Source: Tenacibaculum pacificus | GTDB taxonomy: Bacteria; Bacteroidota; Bacteroidia; Flavobacteriales; Flavobacteriaceae | Direction of reading: 5' to 3' | NCBI RefSeq assembly: GCF_027941775.1 | Contig: NZ_CP115917.1 | Location: 1,501,001 to 1,565,000, forward strand | DNA: 64,000 nucleotides | Part shown: positions 44,557-55,640 of the stretch, in pieces | Layout: every line of letters begins with the position of its first letter | Position numbering within the stretch: the first letter of the stretch is position 1 | Notes under the pieces: generated by a model | What the model was told of the DNA's origin: nothing | Database searches by the model: none | What the model saw: the letters and a program-made list of their open reading frames with translations, nothing else | Program-made: the position numbers and the translations under genes

Positions 44557-47410
44557 CTATAAAGTGAATTTAACACCAATGTTTCCTTTAACACCGTAGT
44601 ACTCTACTTGTTTCGGGCGGTCTTGGCTTTTACCGTAATGATATATAAGGGGATTATTTAAAATATTATTGAAATCGGTATATATTGTCCATTTTTTTCC
44701 TATTTGATAAGATGCTGAAAAATCTAACGTATTATATTTTCCGTAATACACATCATCAATATCTCTTTCACCGTAAGCAATCGCATATTTTCCTTTATGA
44801 TTAAAAGCTAATCGAGTATTAAATCCGCCTTTTTCAAAAAATAATTGCGCATTAAATAAACTACCTGCTTGATAAGCCATTCCTACTTTTCTTCCACTTG
44901 CTTTTGTCATTTCAGAATCCATAAACGTAGCGTTTAATTGTGTTCCAAAGTATTTTAAAAATCCTGGTAAGAAATCAAAACGTCTGTTAATCCCTAATTC
45001 TAAACCACCAATCCATGATGCTCCTCCACCGTTTACAGGAGTCGTAAATTCAACACCTTCTTTTCCGTTATAAGTTCCTTGATAAGTATCATTATAAATA
45101 ATATCTGTAATCGATTTATAAAAAACACCTGCATTTACAACACCTACATTCTGAAAGTAATATTCTCCTAATAAATCAAAATTCCATTGAAAACGTTGGA
45201 TTTAAATCAGGATTACCTCCTTTAAATTCATTATCAAAAGAAATAAAAGTTCCTGATGGAGAAATATCTCCAAAATTAGGTCTTGAGAAACTTCTTGTTG
45301 CTGCAAAACGGATATTTAAATCTCTTTTAGGAGAATATTTAACATGTAACATTGGCAATACCGCCCAATATTTTTTAGTCTTTATTGATTTTTTCAAAGC
45401 ATCATTTTCAACAACATATCCTGATACTTTTGTTTCCGTTTTTGTAGCTCTTAATCCTCCTAAAATAGTCCACTTTTCAGAAGCTTTTAAAGTTCCCATA
45501 CCATAAAATGATAAATGAGTTTCATCAACATCAAAATTTCTTCCTAATCCACTATTATATTGTAAAGCTGATGAATCATCTTCTAAAACACTTAAATTTT
45601 CTTTGTTTGATGCCCAAAAATTATTCATTCCTTCGGTAGATAAAACAGGTCCAAAAGTTGATTGAATATTAGAACCCATTTCATTTAAATAATCGGCTCT
45701 ACCTGGTTGTTCAATAATATATTGAGAAGAATCTGATAACATTGGAGTTTCTCCTACACCATTCCATCCGTAGTATAGGTCTTCAAAAGTTGCTCTACGA
45801 TCTTTATCTCTATATTTCGTACCTACTTTAATTTTGAAGTTATCGTTAATCGTATGTTCATAATTTAATGAAGCTGCTATATTATCTCTTTCTTTTATTG
45901 ATATTTTATATAATTCTAAATCTGAAAACTTCATTTTAGTTGCATCCATTTTAAATTTAGAATCGCTAAAAAATCCAAATAAAGCATCGGTATCATTATA
46001 ATCTAACTTACCGCCATCGGCTTTCCAATAAGCTCTATCGTCACCAGCACCACCAGCATCTTTTGGTCTGTTATCTAAATAATCAGCATTGATACCAACA
46101 CCATCTTGTTTAAACTTTACAACAAAATAACTTTTATCTTGAGCTGTTGGCGTGTTTCCGTATTTAAATTCATTAGCATAAGAAGCAATACTCCAATCGA
46201 ATTTTCCGTTTTCAACAAGATGTCTTCCTCCTATTTCTTTTCCAAAAAGCTCTGTAATTAATTCGTTATGTATATTTTGTAATTCTACTCTTGTAGTGCT
46301 TGTTCCTGAATCGAATTTATCAAAACGAATTCTATGTTTATAATGTTCTTCAGTATCCGATAATGTTCCGTAAACTCCTCTAAAATACATTTTATGAGTG
46401 GGTGTAAAATTATATTCCATCGCTGCATTTAATCCCATGGTAATTCTTACCCCATTATAATCTCTTAACTCCATTCTAAAAACACCTTCGTCTCCTTTTC
46501 TACGTGCTTCAAAATTATCAGTACCCCAACTTCTATTCCAGTAAGAACCATTAACCATATATCCGAATTTCCCGTCTTTACTTTTATTACCAATAGTTAA
46601 AGAAGCATTATAAATTGGTTCACCAGATTTTTCATTAAAACCTCCACCAATATTTACATTTAAAAGTTTTTTGGTTGGAGCTGTTTGTGTGATAAAATTT
46701 ACACCGCCACCAATACCGTCTGATTCCATATCAGGCGTGTACGCTTTTGCTGCTTGTACATATGAAATTAATTCCGATGGAAAAAAATCAAAAGCCGTTG
46801 CACGTGAAGTCGTTTCTTCTTCGGCTGTTGGAAGTCTATTTCCGTTAATAGTTGTTGATGTCCAAAACGGAGGCAATCCTCTTACTGATACAAAACGCCC
46901 TTCACCTTGATCTCTTTCAATAGATAATCCTTGAATACGTTGCACTGTTTCTGCTGCATTACGATCTGGTAATTTACCAATACCATCAGAAGCAATTACA
47001 CTCATAATACTCATTGATTTTTTTTGAATACTCAAAGCTTTCGCTTCACTATTTCTTCTTGCTCCTCCATTAATTACAACTTCTTCTAGTGCATTTGAAG
47101 AAGGTAACAATGCTACTACACCTATATTTTTACTAGCACTACCAACAATAGAAACATCTACTATTTTTGTTTGAAAACCTATATAAGAAATTTCTAATTT
47201 TATGGTACCATTTTTCATTTTATTTATCAGAAAATTTCCATCAAAATCTGTATAGACTCCTTTTGTAGTTTCTGCTACCGAAACACTTGCTCCAGGTAAC
47301 GGAAAATTACCATCAGTTACAATTCCTGAAACGTTAGCTTCTTGTGAAAAAATAGCATTACTTATAAAAAGAACTACTAGTGTACTTAATAAAAGTTTAA
47401 ATTTATTCAT
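44557..47410 (-). pseudogene. TonB-dependent receptor, frameshifted
   Basis: Outer-membrane receptor of the TIGR01782-like type. The first frame (47410 to 45176) has a signal peptide, a carboxypeptidase-like domain (ANVSGIVTDGNFPLPGASVS), the TonB box/plug (EEVVINGGARR; RLPTAEEETTSRATAFDFFPSEL) and most of the barrel, ending ...NPDLNPTFSMEF. The barrel then continues one frame over (WNFDLLGEYYFQNVG...) to 44557 with the expected aromatic-ended C-terminus (GVKFTL). One extra base near 45186-45190, in TTTTCAATG on the minus strand, explains the break; the total would be about 950 aa. It lies upstream of the DUF5690-FAD-HAD genes and is a candidate receptor for their substrate. Confidence 0.87.
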
Positions 47411-47418
47411 TTGTTTAG

Positions 47419-47478
47419 TTTTACAATAGTTAAATTATCTGATGCAAATCACGTTATTTTTTTACTATTTGTAAACTT
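47419..47478 (-). promoter_or_regulatory. Shared regulatory motif upstream of the TonB receptor
   Basis: TACTATTTGTAAACTT (47463-47478) is identical to the site upstream of the phosphatase, and TTTTACAATAG (47419-47429) is the opposing arm. The arm spacing is 35 nt here against 24 nt there, i.e. about one extra helical turn. Confidence 0.5.
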
Positions 47479-47622
47479 ACAGATGTTAAGAAAACTTTTA
47501 CAAAAAGATATTTTAATGTTAGAGAATTGTTAATTAAGTAATTATATTCTTTAAATTAACAATTCTAATATTTACTTTTTTACATAAAGTTACGCCTATT
47601 AAATAATCATATAATTAGTTCG

Positions 47623-47630
47623 TACTTTTG
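47623..47630 (+). promoter_or_regulatory. -7 promoter element
   Basis: TACTTTTG fits TAnnTTTG and lies 44 bp upstream of the ATG at 47674, inside a small palindrome CGTACTTTTGTACG. No clear -33 element. Confidence 0.45.
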
Positions 47631-47652
47631 TACGCTACATAAACTATACTAA

Positions 47653-48033
<381 letters not shown>

Positions 48034-48040
48034 TAATAAT

Positions 48041-48421
48041 ATGAAATGCCCTTGCAATCCTAGTAAAAGTTATGCTGATTGTTGTGAAATAGCACATAAA
48101 AACATTCAAGATGTTTTAACTGCAGAACAATTAATGCGCTCTCGTTATAGTGCTTTTGCATTAGCTAATGTTGATTATTTACAGAAAAGTCATCATTCAA
48201 GTACTCGCCCTTCAAAAGAAGAAAATAAAGAAATTTTACTTTGGACAAAATCTGTAGAATGGCTTAAATTAGAAATCATCAATACAAATAAAGGTACAGC
48301 TTCTGATATTACAGGAAATGTAAAGTTTGAAGCATTTTTCAAAGAAAATGATAAAATCGACATGATAAAAGAGAATTCTTCTTTCTGTAAAGAAGATAAT
48401 CATTGGGTATATTTAAAATGA
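48041..48421 (+). CDS. YchJ family SEC-C metal-binding protein
   Basis: A 126-aa protein starting with the SEC-C zinc motif CPCNPSKSYADCC (residues 3-15), followed by AEQLMRSRYSAFALANVDYLQKSHH, the YchJ/DUF1186-like NTF2 fold. All metal-ligand cysteines are present. The biochemical role of YchJ is unknown; SEC-C motifs also occur in SecA, where they bind zinc. Confidence 0.9.
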   Translation: MKCPCNPSKSYADCCEIAHKNIQDVLTAEQLMRSRYSAFALANVDYLQKSHHSSTRPSKEENKEILLWTKSVEWLKLEIINTNKGTASDITGNVKFEAFFKENDKIDMIKENSSFCKEDNHWVYLK

Positions 48422-48446
48422 TAAATTATTTACTTCGATAAAAAGA

Positions 48447-48474
48447 TTGATTATTAAAAAAAAGTTTACATTTG
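48447..48474 (+). promoter_or_regulatory. Promoter of the thr operon leader
   Basis: TTG at 48447-48449 and TACATTTG at 48467-48474 (exact TAnnTTTG) are separated by 17 bp, a good Bacteroidota -33/-7 pair. Predicted transcription starts at about 48480, exactly at the GTG of the leader peptide, suggesting a leaderless start. Confidence 0.65.
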
Positions 48475-48479
48475 ACGCA

Positions 48480-48593
48480 GTGTTAAACAACAGAACAAAT
48501 ATAACTTCTTTACCTATCGTAGCTCCTACGATAAATTCTGTTGGTTTAATTATTTCTACAATTATTATTTCTATTATCATTATTACCCTTTAG
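48480..48593 (+). CDS. Ile-rich thr operon leader peptide
   Basis: A 37-aa open frame from GTG (48480) to TAG (48593). It begins MLNNRTNITSLPIV, and its last half has 10 Ile, with Thr and Ser (VGLIISTIII then SIIIITL). A run of Ile codons with Thr just before thrA is the classic attenuation sensor for threonine and isoleucine. The coding region holds a perfect hairpin TATCGTAG-CTC-CTACGATA (48515-48533). Too short for ordinary gene finding. A stalled ribosome on the Ile codons would change folding of the downstream leader. Confidence 0.7.
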   Translation: MLNNRTNITSLPIVAPTINSVGLIISTIIISIIIITL

Positions 48594-48692
48594 GGGTTAA
48601 TTATACACATATAACTTTCGCATCTATTTATTTTTTCAATAATTGAAATACAGATAAATAACACCTAATAATTTCTATAATTAATTTTTTTT
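48591..48692 (+). promoter_or_regulatory. Candidate attenuator stem after the leader peptide
   Basis: TAGGGGTTA (48591-48599, including the leader stop codon) can pair with TAACACCTA (48659-48667) with one mismatch, followed about 18 nt later by a T8 run (48685-48692). A ribosome stalled on or past the Ile codons would decide whether the first arm is free. The GC content is low and alternative folds exist, so the exact terminator is uncertain. Confidence 0.4.
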
Positions 48693-48703
48693 ATACATTT
48701 AAG

Positions 48704-51146
48704 ATGAAAATTTTAAAATTCGGAGGCTCATCCGTAGCTAATAGTGAAACAATAAGTAAAGTAGTTCAAATAGTAGCAAAAGCTGCTACTAAAGAAAAAA
48801 TAGCTGTTGTTGTTTCTGCTTTTGGCAAAACCACCAATAAATTAATAGCTTCTGCAAATAAGGCTGCTAATAATGATGTAAATTATACCGCTCTTTTTAA
48901 AGAAGTAGCACAACATCATGCAGAAGTAATTTCAGATTTAGTTCCTAAAGAAGCACAATCAGAAGTTCAAGAAAAAGTAAATACCTTATTTAATCAATTA
49001 CAAACCTTACTTGAAGGTTGTTTTTTACTAAGTGAAGTTACGCCAAAAACAATGGCTACAATTAGTGGTTTTGGTGAGCGTTTATCATCTTATATAATTT
49101 CTGAAGTTGCTAAAAATACTATAAATGCTACTTTTAAAGATAGTAGAGAACTTATTATTACTTCTAATGTTTTTGATAAAGCACAAGTAAATTTTACCGT
49201 TACCAATAAAAACTGTCAAGATTATTTTAATCAAAATACATATCAAGTAACGGTTTTACCAGGTTTTATCGCCAAAACAGAAAACGGACTACCAACAACA
49301 TTAGGTAGAGGTGGCTCTGATTATACTGCTGCTATTTATGCCGCTGCTTTACAGGCAAACGAATTACAAATTTGGACAGATGTTAGCGGAATGTTTACTG
49401 CAAATCCGAGTGTTGTAAAACAAGCTTTTCCAATTCCTGAAATTTCGTATCAAGAGGCAATGGAACTTTCACATTTTGGAGCAAAAGTTATCTACCCTCC
49501 TACTATTCAACCTGTATTAGAAAAAGAAATTCCTATTGTAATAAAAAACACTTTTGAACCATCAAATATAGGTACTTTAATCGCCAAAAATGTAAAAAGC
49601 ACTAATTTAGTAAAAGGAATAACACACATAGAAGATATTACTTTATTAACTTTAGAAGGTACTGGAATGGTTGGTGTATCTGGTATTTCTAAACGTTTAT
49701 TTGAAACACTTTCTAATAAAGATGTTAGTGTTGTATTAATTACACAAGCTTCTTCAGAACATTCAATTTGTGTTGGAATTTATGATGAAGATGCTAAAAA
49801 AGCCGAAAAAGCTATTAATGATGCTTTTGAAACTGAAATAGAGCGTCAAAAAGTAAAACCTGTAATTGTAGAACAAGGTTTGGCTATTTTAGCTTTAGTT
49901 GGTGATAATATGAAAAATCATCAAGGTTTAAGCGGACAAATGTTTAGCGCTTTAGGAAAAAATAATGTAAATATTAGAGCCATCGCACAAGGTGCTTCTC
50001 AAAAAAATATATCAGCAGTGATAGATAGTAAAGATGCTAAAAAAGGATTAAACACCTTACACGAACAGTTTTTTGAAGAAAAAGTAAAACAACTTAATTT
50101 ATTTGTTACAGGTGTTGGTAATGTTGGCGAGCGTTTTTTAGCGCAAATAAATCAACAAAAAGACTACTTAAAAGAACATTTAAAAATGAGTATTCGTGTT
50201 GTTGGACTTGCGAACTCTAAAAAAATGACTTTTGATACCAATGGTATCGATTTAAATAATTGGAAAGATGCATTAAGTAAAGGAGAACCTGCTACTTTAG
50301 ATGATTTTTTCAATAAAACAAAAGATTACAACCTTCGTAATGCTGTTTTTGTTGATAATACTGCTAATCAGAAAGTATCTGAAACATACGAACAATATTT
50401 ACGCAATAGTATAGCCGTAGTTACTTGTAATAAAATAGCGTGTGCATCTAGCTCAGAAAACTATAAAACATTAAAAGCTGTTTCTAGAAAATATAATGCA
50501 CCATTTTTATTTGAAACCAATGTTGGTGCAGGTTTACCAGTTATTGATACGCTTAAAAATTTAATTGCTTCAGGTGATAGAGTTCAAAAAATACAAGCAG
50601 TTTTATCGGGGAGTTTAAATTTTGTTTTTAATAATTTTAATGAAAATACTACTTTTCAATGATGTTGTTGCTCAAGCTCAAAAAGAAGGATATACAGAAC
50701 CTGACCCGAAAATTGATTTAAGCGGTGTTGATGTTGCTAGAAAAATATTAATATTAGCTCGTGAAAGTGGTTATGAATTAGAATTATCTGATATTGATAA
50801 TAATGCTTTTTTACCTGAAAAAAGCTTAAATACAACCAATAATAATGATTTTTACGCTAGTTTAACAGAATTTGAGGCTCATTTTCAAAACATATTTAAA
50901 GAAGCTAACGATAAAAACTGTCGTTTAAAATATGTAGCTGAATTTGCTGATGGTAAAGCTAAAGTAGGTTTACAACATATTCCTGCCGATCATCCTTTTT
51001 ACAATTTAGAAGGAAGTGATAATATTGTATTATTTTTCACAAATAGATATCCTGTAAATCCTTTATTAATAAAAGGTGCTGGAGCTGGTGCAGATGTTAC
51101 TGCTTCTGGTCTTTTTGCTGATGTTATTCGCATAGGAAATCGTTAA
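48704..51146 (+). pseudogene. thrA: Bifunctional aspartokinase / homoserine dehydrogenase, frameshifted
   Basis: Catalyses the first and third steps of the aspartate-to-threonine path. Aspartokinase at about 1-300 (MKILKFGGSSVANSE, LGRGGSDYTAAI), ACT domains at about 315-460, homoserine dehydrogenase from about 465 (LFVTGVGNVGERFL). The frame ends at TTFQ (50662), while the correct continuation (DVVAQAQKEGYTEPDPKIDLSGVDVARK) is one frame over and runs to 51146. One surplus base in TTTTCAATG near 50651-50659 explains it; with three T the product reads TTFNDVVAQ and is about 813 aa. The rest is intact and the gene heads a thrABC operon, so a sequencing error is likely. Confidence 0.9.
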
Positions 51147-51239
51147 GATAACTTTTATCTGAATAAAAAAACCATACAAATAAACATCAACTAAAAAATG
51201 ATTACTATTGTTTTTTAGTTTATTTAAATTGCAAAAAAA

Positions 51240-52172
51240 ATGGAATATATAAAAATATTTGCTCCAGCAACTGTTGCTAATGTTTCTTGCGGATTTGATT
51301 CTATGGGATTAGCCGTAGATACAATGGGTGATGAAATGACGTTTACAAAAACAGCAGAAAAAGGTGTAAAAATATCAGAAATAACAGGTGCTGATGGTTT
51401 AAGTTTTGACCCAACAAAAAATGCTGCAGGAGTTGTTGCTTTAGCAATGTTAGCAAAACATCCTGTTGATTTTGGTATTGAAATAACCGTGCATAAAGGA
51501 TTTTCTCCAGGAAGCGGATTAGGTAGTAGCGCAGCAAGTTCAGCAGGTGCAGCTTTTGGTGTAAACGAACTACTAAATAAGCCTTTTTCTTTATTAGAAA
51601 TCACAAAATTTTCTATGATAGGCGAAGAAGCGGCTTGCGGTACTCCAATTGCCGATAATGTTTCGGCGGCTATTTATGGCGGTTTTGTGCTCATCCGAAG
51701 TTATGAACCTTTAGATATTATAAAACTTCCTGTACCTAGTGAATTACAATTAGTTGCTATACATCCACAAATTGAAGTAAAAACTAAAGATGCTCGTGAA
51801 GTTTTACCTGATAATGTGTCTTTAAAAAATGCTGTTACTCAATGGGCTAATGTTGGCGGATTAGTAAGCGGCTTGTACACAAACGATTATCAATTAATCA
51901 GTAATTCATTAACTGATGTAATTGTTGAACCTGCTCGTAAACACTTAATTCCTCATTTTGATTTAGTTAAAAGTGAAGCCATTAAAGCAGGTGCTTTAGG
52001 TGCTGGAATTTCAGGTTCTGGACCTACTATTTTTGCTTTATGCAAAGGTGATGATGCTGTTAAAAAAGTACACAAAGCCATACAAAATGCTTATGCTGAT
52101 AAAAATATTGACTTCACATTATTTTCATCAAAAATAAATACAGAAGGAATCAAAATTTTAGAAACTAAATAA
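51240..52172 (+). CDS. thrB: Homoserine kinase
   Basis: GHMP kinase that phosphorylates homoserine in threonine synthesis. 310 aa. N-terminal APATVANVSCGFDSMGLAV, ATP loop PGSGLGSSAASSAGA at about 84-98, C-terminal GAGISGSGPTIFAL near 260. The ATG at 51240 gives the conserved MEYIKIFAPATVAN start. It is 93 bp downstream of thrA. Confidence 0.96.
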   Translation: MEYIKIFAPATVANVSCGFDSMGLAVDTMGDEMTFTKTAEKGVKISEITGADGLSFDPTKNAAGVVALAMLAKHPVDFGIEITVHKGFSPGSGLGSSAASSAGAAFGVNELLNKPFSLLEITKFSMIGEEAACGTPIADNVSAAIYGGFVLIRSYEPLDIIKLPVPSELQLVAIHPQIEVKTKDAREVLPDNVSLKNAVTQWANVGGLVSGLYTNDYQLISNSLTDVIVEPARKHLIPHFDLVKSEAIKAGALGAGISGSGPTIFALCKGDDAVKKVHKAIQNAYADKNIDFTLFSSKINTEGIKILETK

Positions 52173-52237
52173 AATAACGTTATCGTAAATAAACAAAGTA
52201 ATTTTGTTTGATTTAAAATGACATTAAAAAAATAAAA

Positions 52238-53524
52238 ATGAACTATTATAGTCTTAATAAAAAATCGCCAAACGTTAGTTTTCAAGATGCTGTTGTTAAC
52301 GGATTAGCTCCTGATAGAGGTTTATATTTTCCTGAAAACATAACACCTCTTTCTTCTGATTTCATCAAAAATATTGATACCTATTCTAAGGAAGAAATTG
52401 CTTATGAAGTTATCAAACAATTTGTTGGTGATGAAATTCCTACGGATGTTTTACAAGATATCATTAAAGAAACACTTTCTTTTGATTTCCCTGTAGTTTC
52501 TGTTGAAGAAAATGTAGCAACTTTAGAGCTTTTTAATGGTCCTACCATGGCTTTTAAAGATGTTGGTGCTCGTTTTATGGCACGTTGTTTAGGATATTTC
52601 AACAGAAATAATAACGACCAACTTACTGTATTAGTAGCTACTTCTGGTGATACTGGTGGTGCTGTTGCTGATGGATTTTTAGATGTAAAAGGTGTAGATG
52701 TTGTAATTTTATATCCAAGCGGAAAAGTAAGTGATGTACAAGAAAAACAATTGACAACTTTAGGAAAAAACATTACTGCTTTAGAGGTTGATGGTGTTTT
52801 TGATGATTGTCAAGGCGTGGTAAAAACGGCATTTTTAGATGCTGAAATTAGCCGTACACTAACCTCTGCAAATTCAATTAACGTTGCTCGTTGGTTACCT
52901 CAAATGTTTTATTTTTTCTTAGCTTACAAGCAAGTTTATAAGCAACAAAAAGACGTTGTATTTTCTGTACCAAGTGGAAATTTTGGTAATATTTGCGCAG
53001 GAATGATGGCTCAAAAATTAGGTTTACCTATTAAACATTTTGTTGCTTCAACAAATATTAATGATACAGTTCCTAATTATTTAAAAGACGGAGTGTACAC
53101 TCCAAAACCATCAAAAGCAACTATTTCAAATGCTATGGATGTTGGAAATCCTAGTAATTTTATCCGTATTCAAGAAATATTTGCAAACAATATTGAGGCG
53201 TTAAAAAATACTTTTTCTTCATATTCTTTTTCTGATGATGAAACACGTGAAGCAATGAAATTAATCCACAAAAATAGTGGATATATTGCCGACCCTCATG
53301 GAGCTGTTGGTTATTTAGGAGCGAAAGAATATCAAAAAACAAATGAAGATACTTTATGTATCTTTTTAGAAACTGCACATCCTGTTAAATTTTTAGATGT
53401 TGTAGAAGAAACTTTAACTGTTAAAGTAGCTATTCCTAAACAAATTAAATCAGTAATGAATAAAGAAAAAAAGTCTTTTAAAATGAGTACTTATGATGAT
53501 TTAAAGAAGTTTTTAAATTCGTAA
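52238..53524 (+). CDS. thrC: Threonine synthase
   Basis: PLP enzyme converting O-phosphohomoserine to threonine. 428 aa. The PLP lysine is in GPTMAFKDVGARFMAR (about residue 107); phosphate-binding and substrate motifs VATSGDTGGAVADGF, SANSINVARWLPQMFY and VPSGNFGNICAGMMA are all present. Last gene of thrABC, followed by a clear terminator. Confidence 0.96.
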   Translation: MNYYSLNKKSPNVSFQDAVVNGLAPDRGLYFPENITPLSSDFIKNIDTYSKEEIAYEVIKQFVGDEIPTDVLQDIIKETLSFDFPVVSVEENVATLELFNGPTMAFKDVGARFMARCLGYFNRNNNDQLTVLVATSGDTGGAVADGFLDVKGVDVVILYPSGKVSDVQEKQLTTLGKNITALEVDGVFDDCQGVVKTAFLDAEISRTLTSANSINVARWLPQMFYFFLAYKQVYKQQKDVVFSVPSGNFGNICAGMMAQKLGLPIKHFVASTNINDTVPNYLKDGVYTPKPSKATISNAMDVGNPSNFIRIQEIFANNIEALKNTFSSYSFSDDETREAMKLIHKNSGYIADPHGAVGYLGAKEYQKTNEDTLCIFLETAHPVKFLDVVEETLTVKVAIPKQIKSVMNKEKKSFKMSTYDDLKKFLNS

Positions 53525-53571
53525 AAAAACTTTATACATTAAAATCTAAAAGCACAATACAGTAACTTAAT

Positions 53572-53610
53572 AAGCCTCTATTGATATTAAAAATCAGTAG
53601 AGGCTTTTTT
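53572..53610 (+). terminator. Intrinsic terminator of the thrABC operon
   Basis: AAGCCTCTATTGAT (53572-53585) pairs with ATCAGTAGAGGCTT (53593-53606), one G-U pair, then a T-run. Confidence 0.88.
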
Positions 53611-53799
53611 AATATATATTCTAGCAAATAAAAATCGAACTCTTATTCGATAATATATCATTTAAAATATATCAAAAAAAGTACTAAAAACACAATAATT
53701 ATCACTTAAAAAAGATAAAAGACAGTAAATCAATAGATAAGATTAAAGTTGTAAAATCAATCTATTTTACCTAATTTGCAATACCACAAAAAAAATCTT

Positions 53800-55572
53800 A
53801 TGTCGATTGAAATAACACGTCTTTTTGATTTTCCTTATTATCAACAAGAAGCTTATAACTTAGAAAAAGCTTTTACAACCAAATACAATGGTCATTGGGA
53901 ATCAATATCTACAATAGAATATATTGATAAAGCAAATACTATTAGTAGAGGTTTACTACGTTTAGGTGTACAACCTAATGATAAGATTGCCATAATTTCA
54001 ACAAATAACCGTACAGAATGGAATATTTGCGACATCGGTATTTTACAAACAGGTGCACAAAATGTACCTATTTATCCAACAATATCTAAGGAAGATTATG
54101 AGTATGTTTTAAATCATTCTGAAGCTACTTATTGTTTTGTTTCTGACAAAACAATTTTAGAAAAATTAAATCAGATTAAAGGTAATACAAAATTAAAAGC
54201 TGTTTTTACTTTTGAAGATATTGAGAATGAAAAAAGTTGGAACGAAATTTTAGAACTTGGTAAAGATACTAGTAATCAAAATGAAGTTGAAGCCAGAAAA
54301 AATGCTGTTACTTCTGATTCTTTAGCTACCTTAATTTATACTTCGGGTACTACTGGAAAACCTAAAGGTGTTATGCTTTCTCATAAAAATATTGTTTCTA
54401 ATGTATTAACTAGTGAAAAAAGAGTTCCTTTATTATATGGTCAAGAACGTGGTTTAAGTTTTTTACCTGTATGCCATGTTTTTGAACGCGTGATATTATA
54501 TTTATATCAATACTGTGGTATTTCTATTTATTTTGCAGAATCAATTCAAAAACTGAGTGAAAATGCTCAAGAAATAAAACCTCATGTAATGACGGCTGTT
54601 CCTCGTTTATATGAAAAAATTTATGATAAAATTTACGCCAAAGGAACTGATTTAACCGGTATCAAAAAGAAATTGTTTTTTTGGGCTATTGATTTAGGTC
54701 TTAAATACGAACCATACGGAGCAAACGGATGGTGGTACGAAAAACAATTAAGTATTGCTCGTAAATTAATTTTTTCGAAATGGCAAGCTGCTTTAGGAGG
54801 CGAATTAAAATTAATGGTTTCAGGTTCTGCTGCTTTACAACCACGTTTAACAAGAGTTTTTACTGCTGCAGGAATGCCTGTTATGGAAGGTTATGGACTG
54901 ACAGAAACATCACCTGTTATTACCGTTAATGACGTTAGAAATAACGGATTTAAAATAGGTACTGTTGGTAAAGTACTTGACGGATTAGAATTAAAATTTG
55001 CTGAAAGTGGTGAAATTTTAGTAAAAGGTGATAATGTAATGTTAGGCTATTATAAAGACCCTGTAAAAACTGCTGAAGTTTTAAAAGATGGATATTTCTA
55101 TACAGGTGATATAGGAGAAATAGACAAAGATGGCTTCTTAAAAATTACAGGACGAACAAAAGAAATGTTTAAAACATCTGGTGGTAAATATATTGTTCCA
55201 CCATTATTAGAAGGAGAATTAAAACAATCTCGTTTTATAGAACAGGTTATGGTAATTGGTGAAGGCGAAAAAATGGCAGCTGCTTTTATTCAGCCTAATT
55301 TTGATTTTGTTAGAGAATGGGCTTCTAGACATGGAATTACCTTAAAAACAAATGAAGAGTTAATAAAAAATCAAAAAGTAATTGACCGTATTGAAGAAGA
55401 AGTTGCTATTTGTAATTCTAATTTTGGAAAATGGGAAACTATTAAAAAGTTTGAATTAACATCCGAAGAATGGTCTATAGAAGGTGGTCACCTTACTCCT
55501 ACCGTGAAAATGAAACGTAAAATTATTAAAGAAATTTATAAAGATTTATACGACAAAATCTATAACTGTTAA
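53800..55572 (+). CDS. AMP-forming long-chain fatty acid-CoA ligase
   Basis: Activates fatty acids to acyl-CoA through an acyl-adenylate. 590 aa from the ATG at 53800 (MSIEITRLFDFPYY); an earlier TTG at 53776 would add eight unlikely residues. AMP-binding signature LIYTSGTTGKPKGVMLSHKN near 180, VMEGYGLTETSP near 365, YFYTGDIGEIDKDGFLKITGRTKEMFKTSGGKYI near 435. This is the FadD/ACSL-like subfamily common in Bacteroidota. Monocistronic with its own terminator. Confidence 0.92.
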   Translation: MSIEITRLFDFPYYQQEAYNLEKAFTTKYNGHWESISTIEYIDKANTISRGLLRLGVQPNDKIAIISTNNRTEWNICDIGILQTGAQNVPIYPTISKEDYEYVLNHSEATYCFVSDKTILEKLNQIKGNTKLKAVFTFEDIENEKSWNEILELGKDTSNQNEVEARKNAVTSDSLATLIYTSGTTGKPKGVMLSHKNIVSNVLTSEKRVPLLYGQERGLSFLPVCHVFERVILYLYQYCGISIYFAESIQKLSENAQEIKPHVMTAVPRLYEKIYDKIYAKGTDLTGIKKKLFFWAIDLGLKYEPYGANGWWYEKQLSIARKLIFSKWQAALGGELKLMVSGSAALQPRLTRVFTAAGMPVMEGYGLTETSPVITVNDVRNNGFKIGTVGKVLDGLELKFAESGEILVKGDNVMLGYYKDPVKTAEVLKDGYFYTGDIGEIDKDGFLKITGRTKEMFKTSGGKYIVPPLLEGELKQSRFIEQVMVIGEGEKMAAAFIQPNFDFVREWASRHGITLKTNEELIKNQKVIDRIEEEVAICNSNFGKWETIKKFELTSEEWSIEGGHLTPTVKMKRKIIKEIYKDLYDKIYNC

Positions 55573-55603
55573 TTTAATTTTATCGTACAAATCTTAAACT
55601 TAT

Positions 55604-55631
55604 AAAGTGTTGTGAAAGCAACACTTTTTTT
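55604..55631 (+). terminator. Intrinsic terminator after the acyl-CoA ligase
   Basis: AAAGTGTTG (55604-55612) and CAACACTTT (55619-55627) with a TGAAAG loop and following T-run. It lies 9 bp before the next ATG. Confidence 0.85.
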
Positions 55632-55640
55632 ATTTAAATT

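Noticed and set aside
50645..50660. Programmed frameshift or selenocysteine readthrough at TGA in thrA
   Set aside because: No slippery heptamer with downstream pseudoknot or SECIS-like structure could be recognised, and thrA is not known to use recoding.
50622..51146. Separate small gene for the homoserine dehydrogenase C-terminus
   Set aside because: The sequence continues the thrA homoserine dehydrogenase domain one frame over with no plausible independent function; it is the frameshifted end of thrA.
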